Assembly: GCA_030737875.1 (NCBI GenBank)
Contig: CM060912.1
Location: 884,903,199 to 884,967,198, forward strand
Origin: Allium sativum
Lineage: Eukaryota > Streptophyta > Magnoliopsida > Asparagales > Amaryllidaceae
DNA: 64,000 bases
Reading direction: 5' to 3'
The notes under the pieces were generated by a model. That model made no database searches. It had not been told where the DNA came from and saw only the letters and a program-made list of their open reading frames with translations. Shown piece by piece: positions 11,301 to 22,700 of this stretch; the first letter of the stretch is position 1; the number at the start of each line of letters is the position of its first letter. The translations under genes were made by a program, and so were the position numbers.

Positions 11301-13091
11301 TAAAGAATATTTGAATAAAAGAATATCCTAGATTGGAGTGAGATGTGTGTTATCTTTATATATCTCATGATTTTAAAGATGCACGAGTTATTTAGAAAGA
11401 TAGGGTTTAACCCATTCTGAATAACTGTTACGACAATTAAAAGTTGAAGATTGAAGACAATGGTTAAAGACCGGAGATCGTCACGTCGTTTTGGCTTTTG
11501 CCGATATCCCGATTGGGCCATACACCAAAGACGAGGTGTTAAGTGTTAGTTGTTCTTGGAGATCGAAGGATATGCAAGGACCTCTCTCCATTATTGGAGA
11601 TATGGGATGAGGAATAAGGTGCCTCCAATTTTGTTCAGATCAATAACGGACTTTAAAATAGATTGTATGTGTGAAATTTTATTTTATATCGTATTTATTG
11701 GTCTCTGCTAATGATATATCTGTTTGGTGGCGGAGGATTTATTCTATTAGCTTAACACCCTTCTTTGAGACGTATGAGTTTAGAGGTTATATATTGGTAG
11801 ATACCAATGGTATGGTATGGATTGACAATATGGCATATTAAGATGCATAGATCAAAGCTTTTGAAAAGAATATTTTTGTGGATGATGATCAAAGCATGGC
11901 TTATATAACATAGCTTTGAGTACACCGTTAATTCGCGAGCTTCTCACCCCGGTATGAGTCAAAAAACGGGATGAAGGACACCAATGAGGACATGCGTTCC
12001 TTTCTAGCTAGAAGTGATGCCATGGTATGGAGCCCAGACATTTTACTTATGTGGATGTTGGAATCAACAGCCCTCTAGTATGGCCACACAAGGCTAGAAT
12101 GGTCGACCTACTGACTAAGAGGTCCAATAGGACCGGGAAACGTATTGTTGAGGCACTGACTAATCAAAAACCTAGAGCTGACCAACCCTGCCGCTCCAAA
12201 GGGATATGTTCCATAGGACATTCTGCTAGAGATGTTCCAAAGTTCAGATGAGGAAGATCCCTTGTCTCGGCTCATGATGGAAACCCAATTTCCAATATGA
12301 ACCCTTCATTTTCAGTTGTAAACGTATGTGGCGACACAATAAGATAGGGTATTATGCCGTCTAAGATTGATAAATTTATTTCTAAGATAGTTTTCTGCAC
12401 TATGCACTTAAAATAATAAAAGAGAAATTTCGCTCATCAAGCATGTTTAGCTATTATATGGTAAAAACCTATCCTCCAGCTTGCGCCTGCATTGTGTGAT
12501 GAGACCTAAATTTATAATAGCTTCATTTTTCGAAAAGCATTTCGAGTTTCATTTTTAGTGGTATTTTTATGGAGGAAACCCATTTCATGTCATATAGCGT
12601 GGTCCCGTGATTTGTTAACTTTAAAATAAAGTTTTTAAAATAACTGTTCTTAATTCTTACACCATTCCCATGACTGGCTCAGAGTTCATTTTTTTTCACC
12701 TAAATTTTGGATGCCTATATTTTCCACAGGGGAAGCCAATAATTTTGGTTTGGCGTATCTTTTCTTTTCACTAGATCCTGGATTATGGCTGGAGTTGTAC
12801 TATGAATTACTTTGTATAGTCTTCCGCCGTGTTAGTTTATGTTTTCCGCTGGGCATTGTATTCATGTATTATATTTCCGTTGCTATGTAATTTATTCTTT
12901 GATATTTATTTTCTACTATGTATCTTTTATTTCTGCACTCCTATATTCTTGTACTCTTATGTTAAGTTGTTGTAATAGCAATGAAACATTCTATTATTTT
13001 GTGTTCTGATGCGTCGTGTTCTCATAACAATCCGCTTTTCTTGTTGTTTCGAGTCGATCTAGCGATAGGTTCGGGACGGCGGGTCATTACA
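8345..13091 (+). repeat. LTR 'B': very long plus-strand LTR, 5' end cut off by El1
   Basis: It ends ...gggtcattaca at 13091. The 3' part (about 10070-13091) is homologous to LTR F (59360-63581): shared blocks include the agatccgacc/cggat hairpin (10110), a cggcgga...gcttaac block (11732) and an atcaaagcttttg block (11851). A GGTGAGT donor-like motif at 8631 follows a leader-like stretch. No open frame of note and no adjoining primer site are present, so this is a 3' LTR or a solo LTR. At least 4.75 kb long, it fits LARD-size LTRs. Strand is inferred from F, which is followed by a primer site on the plus strand. Confidence 0.7.
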
Positions 13092-13966
13092 GTACTATAA
13101 TTTATAGTTATAAACATGTTTTTTACATAAACGACAAATAAGTATAGAAACTATAATATAACTGAAAAACATAGAAACAAGGAAGAAGACTTAGAGAATA
13201 TATTGCAGTACTTAAATAAATTAAAACCGTAAGAACAAGACTAAAAATCTTTAGAAAATAACTTGTAAAAATATACTTATAGAAAATGCTAACTTATAGA
13301 ACACTGACAAAAATCGTAAGAAAAGTATAAAGAAAAACTACATAAAACTCTATAACTATTAGAAACCATATATTCCTAAATTATCAAAAATCAAAAATAA
13401 CTACAAATCTCTCGTGGTCCAATCGTTGCTCCGTGGCCCCTGTAGATCCCGCTGTCAAAAAAGGTGTATATATATATAAATCTATTCCCCTAATAAAATT
13501 TTAATTTAGATCCGTCTCAAGTGAGAACCTAGAAGAAAGAGAATGTGTTTAGAATAATGAGGTTTGTCTAGGGGTCTATTTATAGGTTAGGGATCCCAGG
13601 TCGTTGGATTTCTAGATTTAATCTAGGCTAGCCACATCATGCGACCAATAAGAACATGCCAGGTCATTGGATTTCAGTCTGGGCATGACTTGCGCCCAAA
13701 TGCTTTGGTTGGTCGACCTACCCCAACCTGGGACGACTTACGCTGGGTGATTTTTTCCTCTTCTTTTTTTCTTGTTCTCTTTGATTTTCATTTTACCATA
13801 ACTTCTTTGTTTTAAGCCTGTTTCTCGCAAACCAAATACGTATGACTAGAAAATTGCAACGGACCAACGATGCAAATTCCGTAGCCAAAATAATTTTTTA
13901 CAATTTTTTATTTTATTAATTAATTTGTTAATTAATTGCTATATCTTGAAAATTTGAGTTGTTACA
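13092..13966 (-). repeat. LTR 'C' fragment, minus strand
   Basis: Read from 13966 leftward it starts TGTAACAAC and follows the layout of the other LTR 5' ends: AT-rich start, a block resembling the conserved cDNA-start region, a GTCGACC-type hairpin at 13700-13735, a TATA box, then a leader. It stops where LTR B ends, so B probably inserted into C; the other half of C would be left of the window. No polypurine tract is obvious to the right of 13966. Confidence 0.6.
13576..13585 (-). promoter_or_regulatory. TATA box of LTR C
   Basis: The minus-strand CTATAAATAG followed by ACCCCTAG matches the plant TATA consensus well, about 385 bp from the LTR 5' end. A transcription start would be expected near 13550. 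Confidence 0.6.
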
Positions 13967-16300
13967 CCTTCATTCCATAGTAGACCATGTAACCCATCCC
14001 AATAAATAAATATAATTATTAATGTAAAAGATAATAAACAACCACTGCCTATAGGATAGAAAATGTCCTAACCTATGGGGCCCCTCTATTACTATCTAGC
14101 TAACATTGTGTAGTAATCTTCTAACTATTTAATACTTCCCTTTAAGGCAGGTGGAACCTTTAGTTTTTAAGACCTAATCCCAAGGTGGGATTTAAACCAA
14201 TCACTTAATAAAAGTAGACCATTTTAGAGATACCACTACCTAACTAATTTCCGATCATTTAATATATTGTGTGGAATAAGGTGGCCAAAAAAATCACATA
14301 GTACCTTAGGGCTGATCAACTACCACTTTATACATGTACCCCTTAAGGAAAATCTATATGGAAAGAGGCGGGCCTTCAGTGATCACTAATACTCCAACGC
14401 TGATCCCATAACAACTTAATATCTAAATTCCTAAAGCAGGCTCTTTTATCATAACATGAACCATAATACTAGACGTCTCATATTAGTCTAACTTTTCATA
14501 ATAATTGTCAGTCAGATTAGTTAGGCAGATTTACCTTACAGAAGTAATACTAACCTCATGTCCTCATGTTACTTGTCATAGGAAATTATTTTTATAATTT
14601 AGTCATGTCAACTCATTAAAGTAAAATTAAGGTTTATTAAGGAATTCCCATAATTTTCCTTAACAACAATAAATAGAATAATAACAATATTTTCAGATTT
14701 AATTTTCTAGAATTAGATTTCTAAAATGGATTTTCCAATATGATTAACGTAACTTAATTTAACACAAAATGAAAGAGTTACATCATTTGAAATTTGAAGG
14801 AATGAATTATTTCTTTTTATTTTTGACACACAATATAAATTACGGAGAATAAATTTGTAATTTTTATATCTCTTCCTTTTTGTTTATAAATATTCTTAGT
14901 TAAATCAAATGCGTCTTTTTAGAATGAAAAGTGGAAAATCAAACCAATTTATGAAAATTAGATGGATACTCTTTCCATAATTTAAATAACGAGAACTATA
15001 CTTCTAACAAAAATTAACCCAAAAATCAATTAGTCATGCAATAAATCAATTAATTAATCGATTAACTCTTAATCAATAAATTAATCTATCTGTTAATCAA
15101 TCATTCAATCTCCAAATGAGAGAAATAAACAAATAAAATAAAATACCTAAAATATGGATAATACACATTTGTGATACATTACATACGCTAATTAACAATG
15201 TGTGTATACACACACATATGTGCTATTCATTATGAATGAATTATTCATTCTTATCTAGCGTAATGCTAATTCTCTATTCAAAGGCATTACAAGTCAATTT
15301 CCCACACAATTCACAAAACATTTCCAAAATAAAAGTAAAGGATTTACCCACATTCAAGGTGACATATAAATAAATAATAATAATGGACACGTAAAATTAA
15401 TTTCTGTTATTGCACAAATCAAATGAAATTCATATCATCTATATTTTATTTTACTTCTCATTTAATTGAAAATCCATAGAAAAATATAGTGGAATAAGAG
15501 ATTTGGAATACAGATAATTTTTTTATCCTAAACTCTTATCCCATTTAAGAACCAGAAAAAAATAAACAAAACAAATAAAAGAGAGGAAGCAAAATGGGAT
15601 AGGAGGCTGAATGAAATTATTTCATTAACAAATTCCATAGGATCTATGTAAGCAACATTTATTTTATCCACTAAATTGACATTACGGTATAAAAGAGGAA
15701 CTTCGAGATAGTTTTGAGTATAATATTTTTGTCAGCCCTCAAACTCCAAGGCATAACCAAATCCATGGAAATTTGCTATTCAAACACAAAAGAAGAAATG
15801 TTTAATATTTCACTCATAGAACAGTGACAAATCTTGTTTCATTATCTCTTGGATTTTTTTGTTCCACGATCTCCACCACAATTTTATTCCTCTCGTATAT
15901 AAAAGGAAATACATATATGTCTTTCAGATCCACAAAATTATAAAATAAGAGAAGGACAGGTTGGAGGAAGAAGAAATCTAACATGAATTCCTATAGATTT
16001 TTCCGATGTTTAGAGGAAAAAAACAATATGGAGTTGCAACATTTTGTCCTATAAATTGTGAATAAAAGTGAGTGGTATAATGTCTTATTTATAAATTCTC
16101 AAAAGGACAAGATCCATCATATTGAAAAATGCATTAATTAAATAAATTTATTTTTGTCACATTGATTTGTTTATTTCTCCAAGTCAAGTTCTCATATTAA
16201 TTGTTTATTTATTAACATTATTTAACCCCTAAACCAAATATAGAATTAATTTAAAGTTTGAAATTCAAACTCTATGATTCATTTAATTTTGAGTTCAAAA
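13967..16300. other. Unassigned AT-rich DNA
   Basis: There is no open frame of note, RNA gene or recognisable transposon end. A 16-bp perfect palindrome TGTGTGTATACACACA lies at 15200-15215. Several stretches (14030-14500) resemble degraded LTR-like sequence, but I cannot place them in a family. Confidence 0.5.
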
Positions 16301-18795
16301 CAAAATGATTGAAAACTAAAAAACACAATAGCAGTGTAGCTTCTATGTTTGAGCTTTGTTTTCGGCATATATATGGAAAGGGATTGGAACTTCACCATAA
16401 ATGCAATAGAACAACTTCTGTAGCCAAACCAACATTGATTTTGTTTTCTAGGCTTGTGCCTATCCTCAATCATGTTATCTCCTTGTCTCATGATGACTTT
16501 GTTAAAGGTCACCTAATCACAGACAATGTCTTTTTAGCCCAAGAGCTTATCTCATAGATCGATCAAAACATCTATGGTTCCAATGTGGTGATTAAGCTTG
16601 ATATGACTAAAACTTATGGCTGCATGTCTTGGTTCTTCATCATTAGGGTTCTCCATTCTTTTAGCTTCCCCGAGCCGTTAATCAATTTTATTTAGAGACT
16701 CATTTCAAAATGTTGGTTTTCGTTTCTTATCAATGGTGTGGCTAAAGGTTTTTTCCCTTCAGGGAGAGGACTTCATCAAGGTAGACCCTTATCCCCTACA
16801 CTTTTTTTCATTATTGCTAAAGCTCTTCTCTGAGGGGTGCATTCATTAACTATTTAAAGAAAAATTTATCGCTTTGGTATTCTAAGCAGACGCCCGGTGT
16901 TCTCTTTTTCATTTGCAGACGATATCATTATTTTCATGAACGGGGACCGATGATCCATTCGTCGAATCCTATCTTTCCTTCACCTTTACAAACGGTGTTC
17001 GGGGTAGTTAATCAATGCTTCGAAGAGCTGCTTCATTCCTACTAAGGCTATGGCCCATTGAAGGGTCTCGTGGATCGAGACCTCAAATTTTTTGGTAGAT
17101 TCCCTCCCTCTTACTTCTCTCGGCATCGTTCTTTACCGAGGTCGCAAACTAAATGATGTTTTCAAGCCCCTAATAGATAAAGCTTGGTTGAAGATCTTTA
17201 GGTGGAACACGTGTCTTATCTCCCAGGCTGGGAGGCTAGTGCTCATCAAGTTAGTGCTGGACTCTCCTGGCTCTTATGTATTTTCGTCCATAATGCCCAC
17301 TTCTTTTTCACTCTTATCGTTCCTTGGCTTCGTCTTTCTTGCGGGGTAAGAAAGATGATGCTAAAAGTCAATTAGGTTTCCTAGGAGACTATTTATCGCC
17401 CTAGGCGAGAGGTTGTCTAGGTTTATGGATTTAGATGTCTGCAAGGCATACTCTTGTAAGCTATGGGTACGATTTCGGGAAAACGACTCTGTTTGAGCAT
17501 CGTTTCTTTATGCTAAGTACCGATGCTTATTACCTTCGGACTTTTTCAGGATTCCGTCTTAGCTAGTGAGACGTGGAAAAGGATGACAGTTGATTAAGTC
17601 TTTCTCAAACGCCTACGATCGGGGCATTCTCTGGAACATAGGCCCTTTCAATCTCAAGGTTGTTTGGAGTTCTGCCAGAATTCCAATAACTAGAATCCCG
17701 ACTTTTTCCTTCATTTGGGACAACTGCATTCCTCCAAAGATATCCATAGTTATCTGAAGATCATTCATGATGATCTCCCTCTGGATGCTAATATTTTGAG
17801 GATAAGCATCCCTCTCGTGTTTTATTGTTGGTGTTGCCAAGCCAATTCCTAGGAGTTGTTAGCACACTTATTTTCGAACAGAGAGTGTGCTAATGAGGTT
17901 TTGTCCTTCTTTGGGAACTTGATCTATTTGAGAGTGGTGCATCCTTCTTTGATGGACCTACTTCGTGCCTAGTGGGTTATGGGTCTTAGAAAGTATCTAA
18001 TGTCGATTATTTTTAGGCCAATTCCTTGTCTCATCTAGTGGAATCTCTGGTGTTTTCGAAACAAGGTGGTATTTGAGGATTCGCCTATGCTTTCATCTAC
18101 CAACAACTAAAAGGTTACAAATGATGTCTAATTTTCTTTTAGAGGAAGGCCCTTCATGGCAAACCTCAGACCTTGTCTTGTGTTTTCTCAATTTCTAGGG
18201 ACTCTCATCCGAAAGAGAGGGTGGATTGATTGTGTTTCTTGTCTGTAGCGTTTTTGTATTTGTGTGTTTGTGTGTGTGAGAGAGGGGTCTTCTCTTTTTT
18301 TTAAGGTTCTGCTTTGGAAGTTGTTGCTCATGGTCGTTCTTATGTTGCAAGCGATCGGTATGGATTTATAGGTTTGACTTGCTCCTTGCTGCAACTTGTG
18401 ACATTAGGAGGAATGGCTGAATGGTTTTGGTGGATCTGGTAGCGGCTTGTAGCAGAGTTCCTAGGACAGATTAGCTGGTTTTGCCTGCGGAGGGAGCATT
18501 GTTGGGCAACCATTTAGGCTGATCTAGCTCCGCTCTACACTTGGGATGATTGTTTTGGGTTTGATTTGGCATTTGTGTTCTTAAGAATTTTCCTCTTTGC
18601 TTATTATTGTTTAGACCTTGTTGCCGTTTGAGCGACTTTTGTCCCATGCACGATTTTGTTTCACGGTCAGAGTTGCAGTTATCACTACTGTACTGTTTTT
18701 GTGAACCATCAGAGTAAGACTATATTTCTCCATCTGATGTTTATATATTTGTGTTTTTGTAAAAGAAAAAATGTAATGAAATTTCGTGCTTCTCA
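16300..18795 (+). pseudogene. LINE (L1-type non-LTR retrotransposon) relic
   Basis: One frame, with stops, spells LINE reverse-transcriptase blocks in order. ITDNVFLAQELIS is at about 16515-16555 and KLDMTKTYGCMSW at 16597-16635. FFPSGRGLHQGRPLSPTLFF is near 16750-16810, and SFADDIIIF, with the catalytic Asp pair, at 16909-16935. The thumb-like KIFRWNTCLISQAGRLVLIK is near 17190-17250. Further on, IWDNCIPPKISIVI (about 17716) and SNRECANEV resemble the zf-RVT region of plant LINEs. The 3' end near 18760-18795 has a short A-run and aatgtaatgaaatttc, typical of plant L1 tails. Endonuclease is not visible, so it is 5'-truncated or too decayed. Target duplications were not found. Confidence 0.8.
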
Positions 18796-19095
18796 ACATC
18801 AAGAGAAAATGACAAATATGGAACTATTCCTTATTAGAAACAAACAAAGAGATAAGATGTAGCAATGTTTGTTTATAGGTCAAATATGTCTAAAGTACAA
18901 TGAATATATAGAATCCAGGAGGAGAGAAATTATGAGATGCATATGTGAAGATGTGTTGCAATTGTATTTATATTTCTAAAACCATTCTATTTTTGATGTA
19001 TTTGATGATGCACTAATTTGAACTTAATACTTTAATCCTAGTGGTACAAATAAATAAAATAAAATTACTTGATATTAAATGAAAATGTGTAACAA
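18796..19095. other. Unassigned AT-rich spacer
   Basis: The spacer between the LINE tail and a CACTA-like end. I see nothing coding or repeated here. Confidence 0.5.
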
Positions 19096-19240
19096 CACTA
19101 AAAGAACGCCATTAATTAACGATGGCATCTTGTCGGTGGCGGTCATCGTAAGTCGTCACTAACAATAGCTAAAATTTGTTGCTATATAACCTGACAGTAA
19201 CAAAATAGCGTCATGTCTAGCAATGACTTGAAACCAAACG
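19096..19240 (+). mobile_element. Possible CACTA-type transposon end fragment
   Basis: It starts CACTAAAAGAACGCC and continues with short motifs typical of CACTA subterminal zones (gatggcat, gtcggtggcgg, gtcgtcactaac, aatagcgtcatg). No partner terminus, TSD or transposase is visible. It may have truncated the 5' end of LTR D. The call rests on motif style only. Confidence 0.3.
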
Positions 19241-19612
19241 AGTTATTTAACATAAGTAAATCGAATATGGAATTTAATATGGAATTTAATTGATTTCGAA
19301 ACTAATGGAAAATTTTAAGTGAATGTAAATGAAAATATAAATTTATTATCGAAGATTGGAAGATTTTTGAAATCGAATAAATATTAACTCGATTTAATTA
19401 ACACATAAAATAGTGTTTTTGTAAGTAGTCTCGGAATTCGACGAAATCGGTTTCATCAAGTCCGAATTTTTGTAATATAGCAGAGTTTCAAATTTCATAT
19501 CATTTGGAATTGTTTTGTGGCGTTGCGAACTTAGAACGTCGACGAGAATATAAACGAATATAAAATTAAAATATCTAAAAATATCTCTTCCTAAATATCT
19601 AGAACTGTTTGC

Positions 19613-19622
19613 CTATAAATAA
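19613..19622 (+). promoter_or_regulatory. TATA box of LTR D
   Basis: CTATAAATAA precedes a C/T-rich leader that starts about 30 bp downstream. Its position relative to the donor-like motif at 20432 is longer than in El2. Confidence 0.5.
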
Positions 19623-20662
19623 GGATTTACTAACTTCCTTAAGACCTAAAGTCATCGTTTCAAACCGTCTATAGAAAATTAGGCCGCTTCCTTCATTTAT
19701 TCTTCGCTAAATTAAATAAAATTCAGTTTTGACGATATCGGATGGCATTAGATCCATCGAATTCGTTGGTTAGAGAGCTTCAACTTCATTGTCTTTGATT
19801 TGGGTATAGTGCATTTTACTGGAGCTTAATTCTGGATATGGCGAGCTAGGTCTTAGTTACGAGTGAGATACACGTGGCCGGTGGTTTATTCGAGGGTGTA
19901 GGTGGAATCGATGGAGCAATGGCGGGAGTTGGATACATAGAGGTTCAGACCCTGTAGTGTGAGCTACAAGGGAGGAGGCAAGTCGAAAATTGATGCAGGG
20001 CATCGTACGTGGTGGGAAGGTGCAGATTAGGGATAGGAGTTCATTGGTGTGACCGCTTTTCGATTTCATGGAGCGAATCAAAATGTTAATGGGAATGGTG
20101 CACATGGTTATACGGGTTGTGTACAATGAGTAGGCACCTTGTTTTTTTATTGGGGAAGAAGAGGACCAGCACATGAATAGGAGATGGTGTGGAGTTTATT
20201 TATTTAAATAGTTTACTTAATTAAGTTTTAATCTCATTTTAACTCGTAAAGCACGTATCTAGCTCAGATGATATCAGATTGACGAACAGTCGACTGTGTT
20301 AGATCCGTATAGAACAATACTACTCATACGTTATGGATTGGGACCATTTTGGAAAGATTGGAATTTTATCTAATTTCAAACGCTAGTTTGAAATTAGACA
20401 AAATAGCGTGGAATCAACGATTGGAACAGATGGTGAGTTTAACTCATGTTATCGCTATACTATTGTACTATATAATAGTACTGACTGTTATTTACATATT
20501 TATTTGTGCGGTCGATTGATTGGACGATTTATTTCTTTACTGGTGGTCGTGGATATATTAATTCCCATCGATAAACGGATGACTCTTTGACACTACCTGC
20601 GTTAGCAGAAGATTCATCTTATATGAATTAGCTAGTATTTAACATTATTACATATATATGTG

Positions 20663-20703
20663 CTGATATATGATCTGTGATGCAGGGTATTGAACTGTAT
20701 TAC

Positions 20704-20750
<47 letters not shown>

Positions 20751-20768
20751 GATATATGATCTGTGATG
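20663..20768. repeat. (TA)n(TG)n microsatellite between two copies of a 19-mer
   Basis: The 19-bp tgatatatgatctgtgatg occurs at 20663-20681 and again at 20750-20768. Between them sit (TA)6 (20705-20716) and (TG)17 (20716-20749). Confidence 0.9.
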
Positions 20769-21118
20769 TAAGGGGCAGGTTGGAGGAATCCAACAGATTC
20801 ATCAATACGATTGTTACTGTATTTATATTCATATGTTGCATTATGAATTGATTGTGCGTTAAATCTAAGTGTGCACCCCGTTGAGTATATAACGTTGTTA
20901 TATGTGAAATTGTCGTGATGGGAATATATTACTTTATATAATATGTTGAGCTTGTCTATTTCACACAATTTGGTGTGTTTGGCATAACTGGACTGAATTG
21001 GGAAATTATATGAATTGGAATGGAAATTGGGAAATTGGAATTAAATTGTCATGAAATATAAAACATGCTTTAAATCCCTTTTATTTATTTATTTTAAAAC
21101 TTACTTCAAATTTATCCT

Positions 21119-21121
<3 letters not shown>

Positions 21122-21162
<41 letters not shown>

Positions 21163-21219
21163 GAACACACACATTTTATCCTAAATTCTTTTATTTAAAA
21201 CCTATTTTTAAGTCATTTT

Positions 21220-21270
<51 letters not shown>
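21122..21270. repeat. Two (AT)n microsatellites
   Basis: (TA)19 at 21122-21159 and (TA)23 at 21224-21270, separated by 64 bp of T-rich sequence and lying inside LTR D. Confidence 0.95.
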
Positions 21271-21274
<4 letters not shown>

Positions 21275-22534
21275 ACCAATTGAGTTGTTTTATAAGATTT
21301 GGAAATGATTTTTGGGATTATAACACACATGTTATAATCAATGATTCAGAAATCACTAATATTTCACTATGTTGAGCATTTATCGATATTTACATCTTTA
21401 AAGGAATATTACAAAGACGTAAATAAATATAGAAATGGTTTTGGTTTTGTTGTGACAATGTGTTATTCACATTTGTATTTAACCCTCATAGATTATATTC
21501 GTGAAGTTTATATAATTGAATCACTAAACGAACGTTTAAAGATAATTATAAAAAAGAATTGTTTTGGGGTTTGTTGTAAATAATGTTTTAGCAACACTTG
21601 TTTTTAAACCCTTAGAATATAGTTAAACTGAAATATATAGTTTAACGAGTCCAAATAGACTTAGATCTTTAATAATGGATTTTTAAAGATAGAAACAAGT
21701 ATAAAAATCTTTCAAGATAAAGATGTTGAATAAGATGTTTAACTTATAAAAGAGAAGATGTTCTTTATTAAATAATGGTTTTAACCTCTTTGATTATACT
21801 TTAACAAGTCATAGAAATGAGTTGTTTTTATACTTATACCGAAGGGATAAGTATATGAATACGTTTTGAAATATTGAAGTTAGAAAGGAAATCTTGAAAA
21901 TGAATTGTGATTGTACTTATACCATAGGGTAAAGTGTATTAAAACCTTTTTAAGTATTCAAGACTAAAGGAATAGTGAATTAATATAATATATACATATA
22001 CACCTTTTATATGTATAAGTTGAATATATACACTAGTATATAAAGGGATATTAATCGAGTATGAGTTATTGATTAATAAATGAAGTCTTATTAATAAGTG
22101 ATGTCTTATTAGATACGTGAAGTCTTATCTGACAAATGAAGTTTTATTAGTTAAAAGAAGTTTTACTAATAAAAGAAGTTTAAATTAATGAAAGATTATT
22201 TAAATGGAAAATGGATTAAAAGCCGTTTATATGAGTTAATCGTGCTTTGTCGGTTTATTATGCTATGTGACTTGATAGTGATTCAACTGTTTATCATGCT
22301 TCGTGATCTTGATAGTGCCTTGAATGTTTATTCAGTTGTTATGGAAAGTAAGTGAGGTTGTTTTCCATATACAGTAGTGTATTGTATGAATTGTAGTCAG
22401 TTTCGACTATAGAACTTGGCCTTAAATCTAGCTACTGATTTTGAGGAGACTAGGATTGGTAAGTGTTATACTTGTCGAAAACCACTTCAAAACTATTATA
22501 CTGGTTCTATGTTTTGGAAGCGGTTATGAAGTGA

Positions 22535-22700
22535 AAGCTATGTGGCGATTCGAGATCTGTTGAGTTGCTCGAACACATATCGCAATTCTAAGATCTATGA
22601 AGGAATTTATGTGTGATTCCAAGATCTGTTGATGTATTAGAATCCATGTGTGATTCCGAGATCTGTGAAGGAATTTATGTGTGATTATGAGATCCATTGA
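22535..22700. repeat. About 36-bp tandem repeat in LTR D
   Basis: The core gattccgagatctgt recurs with changes at about 22545, 22590, 22614, 22650 and 22682, with gaaggaatttatgtg between some copies. Four to five degenerate copies. Confidence 0.7.

Noticed and set aside
12027..12251. 74-codon ORF in LTR B
   Set aside because: The homologous zone of LTR F (60650-60900) has a different reading, so it is not conserved.
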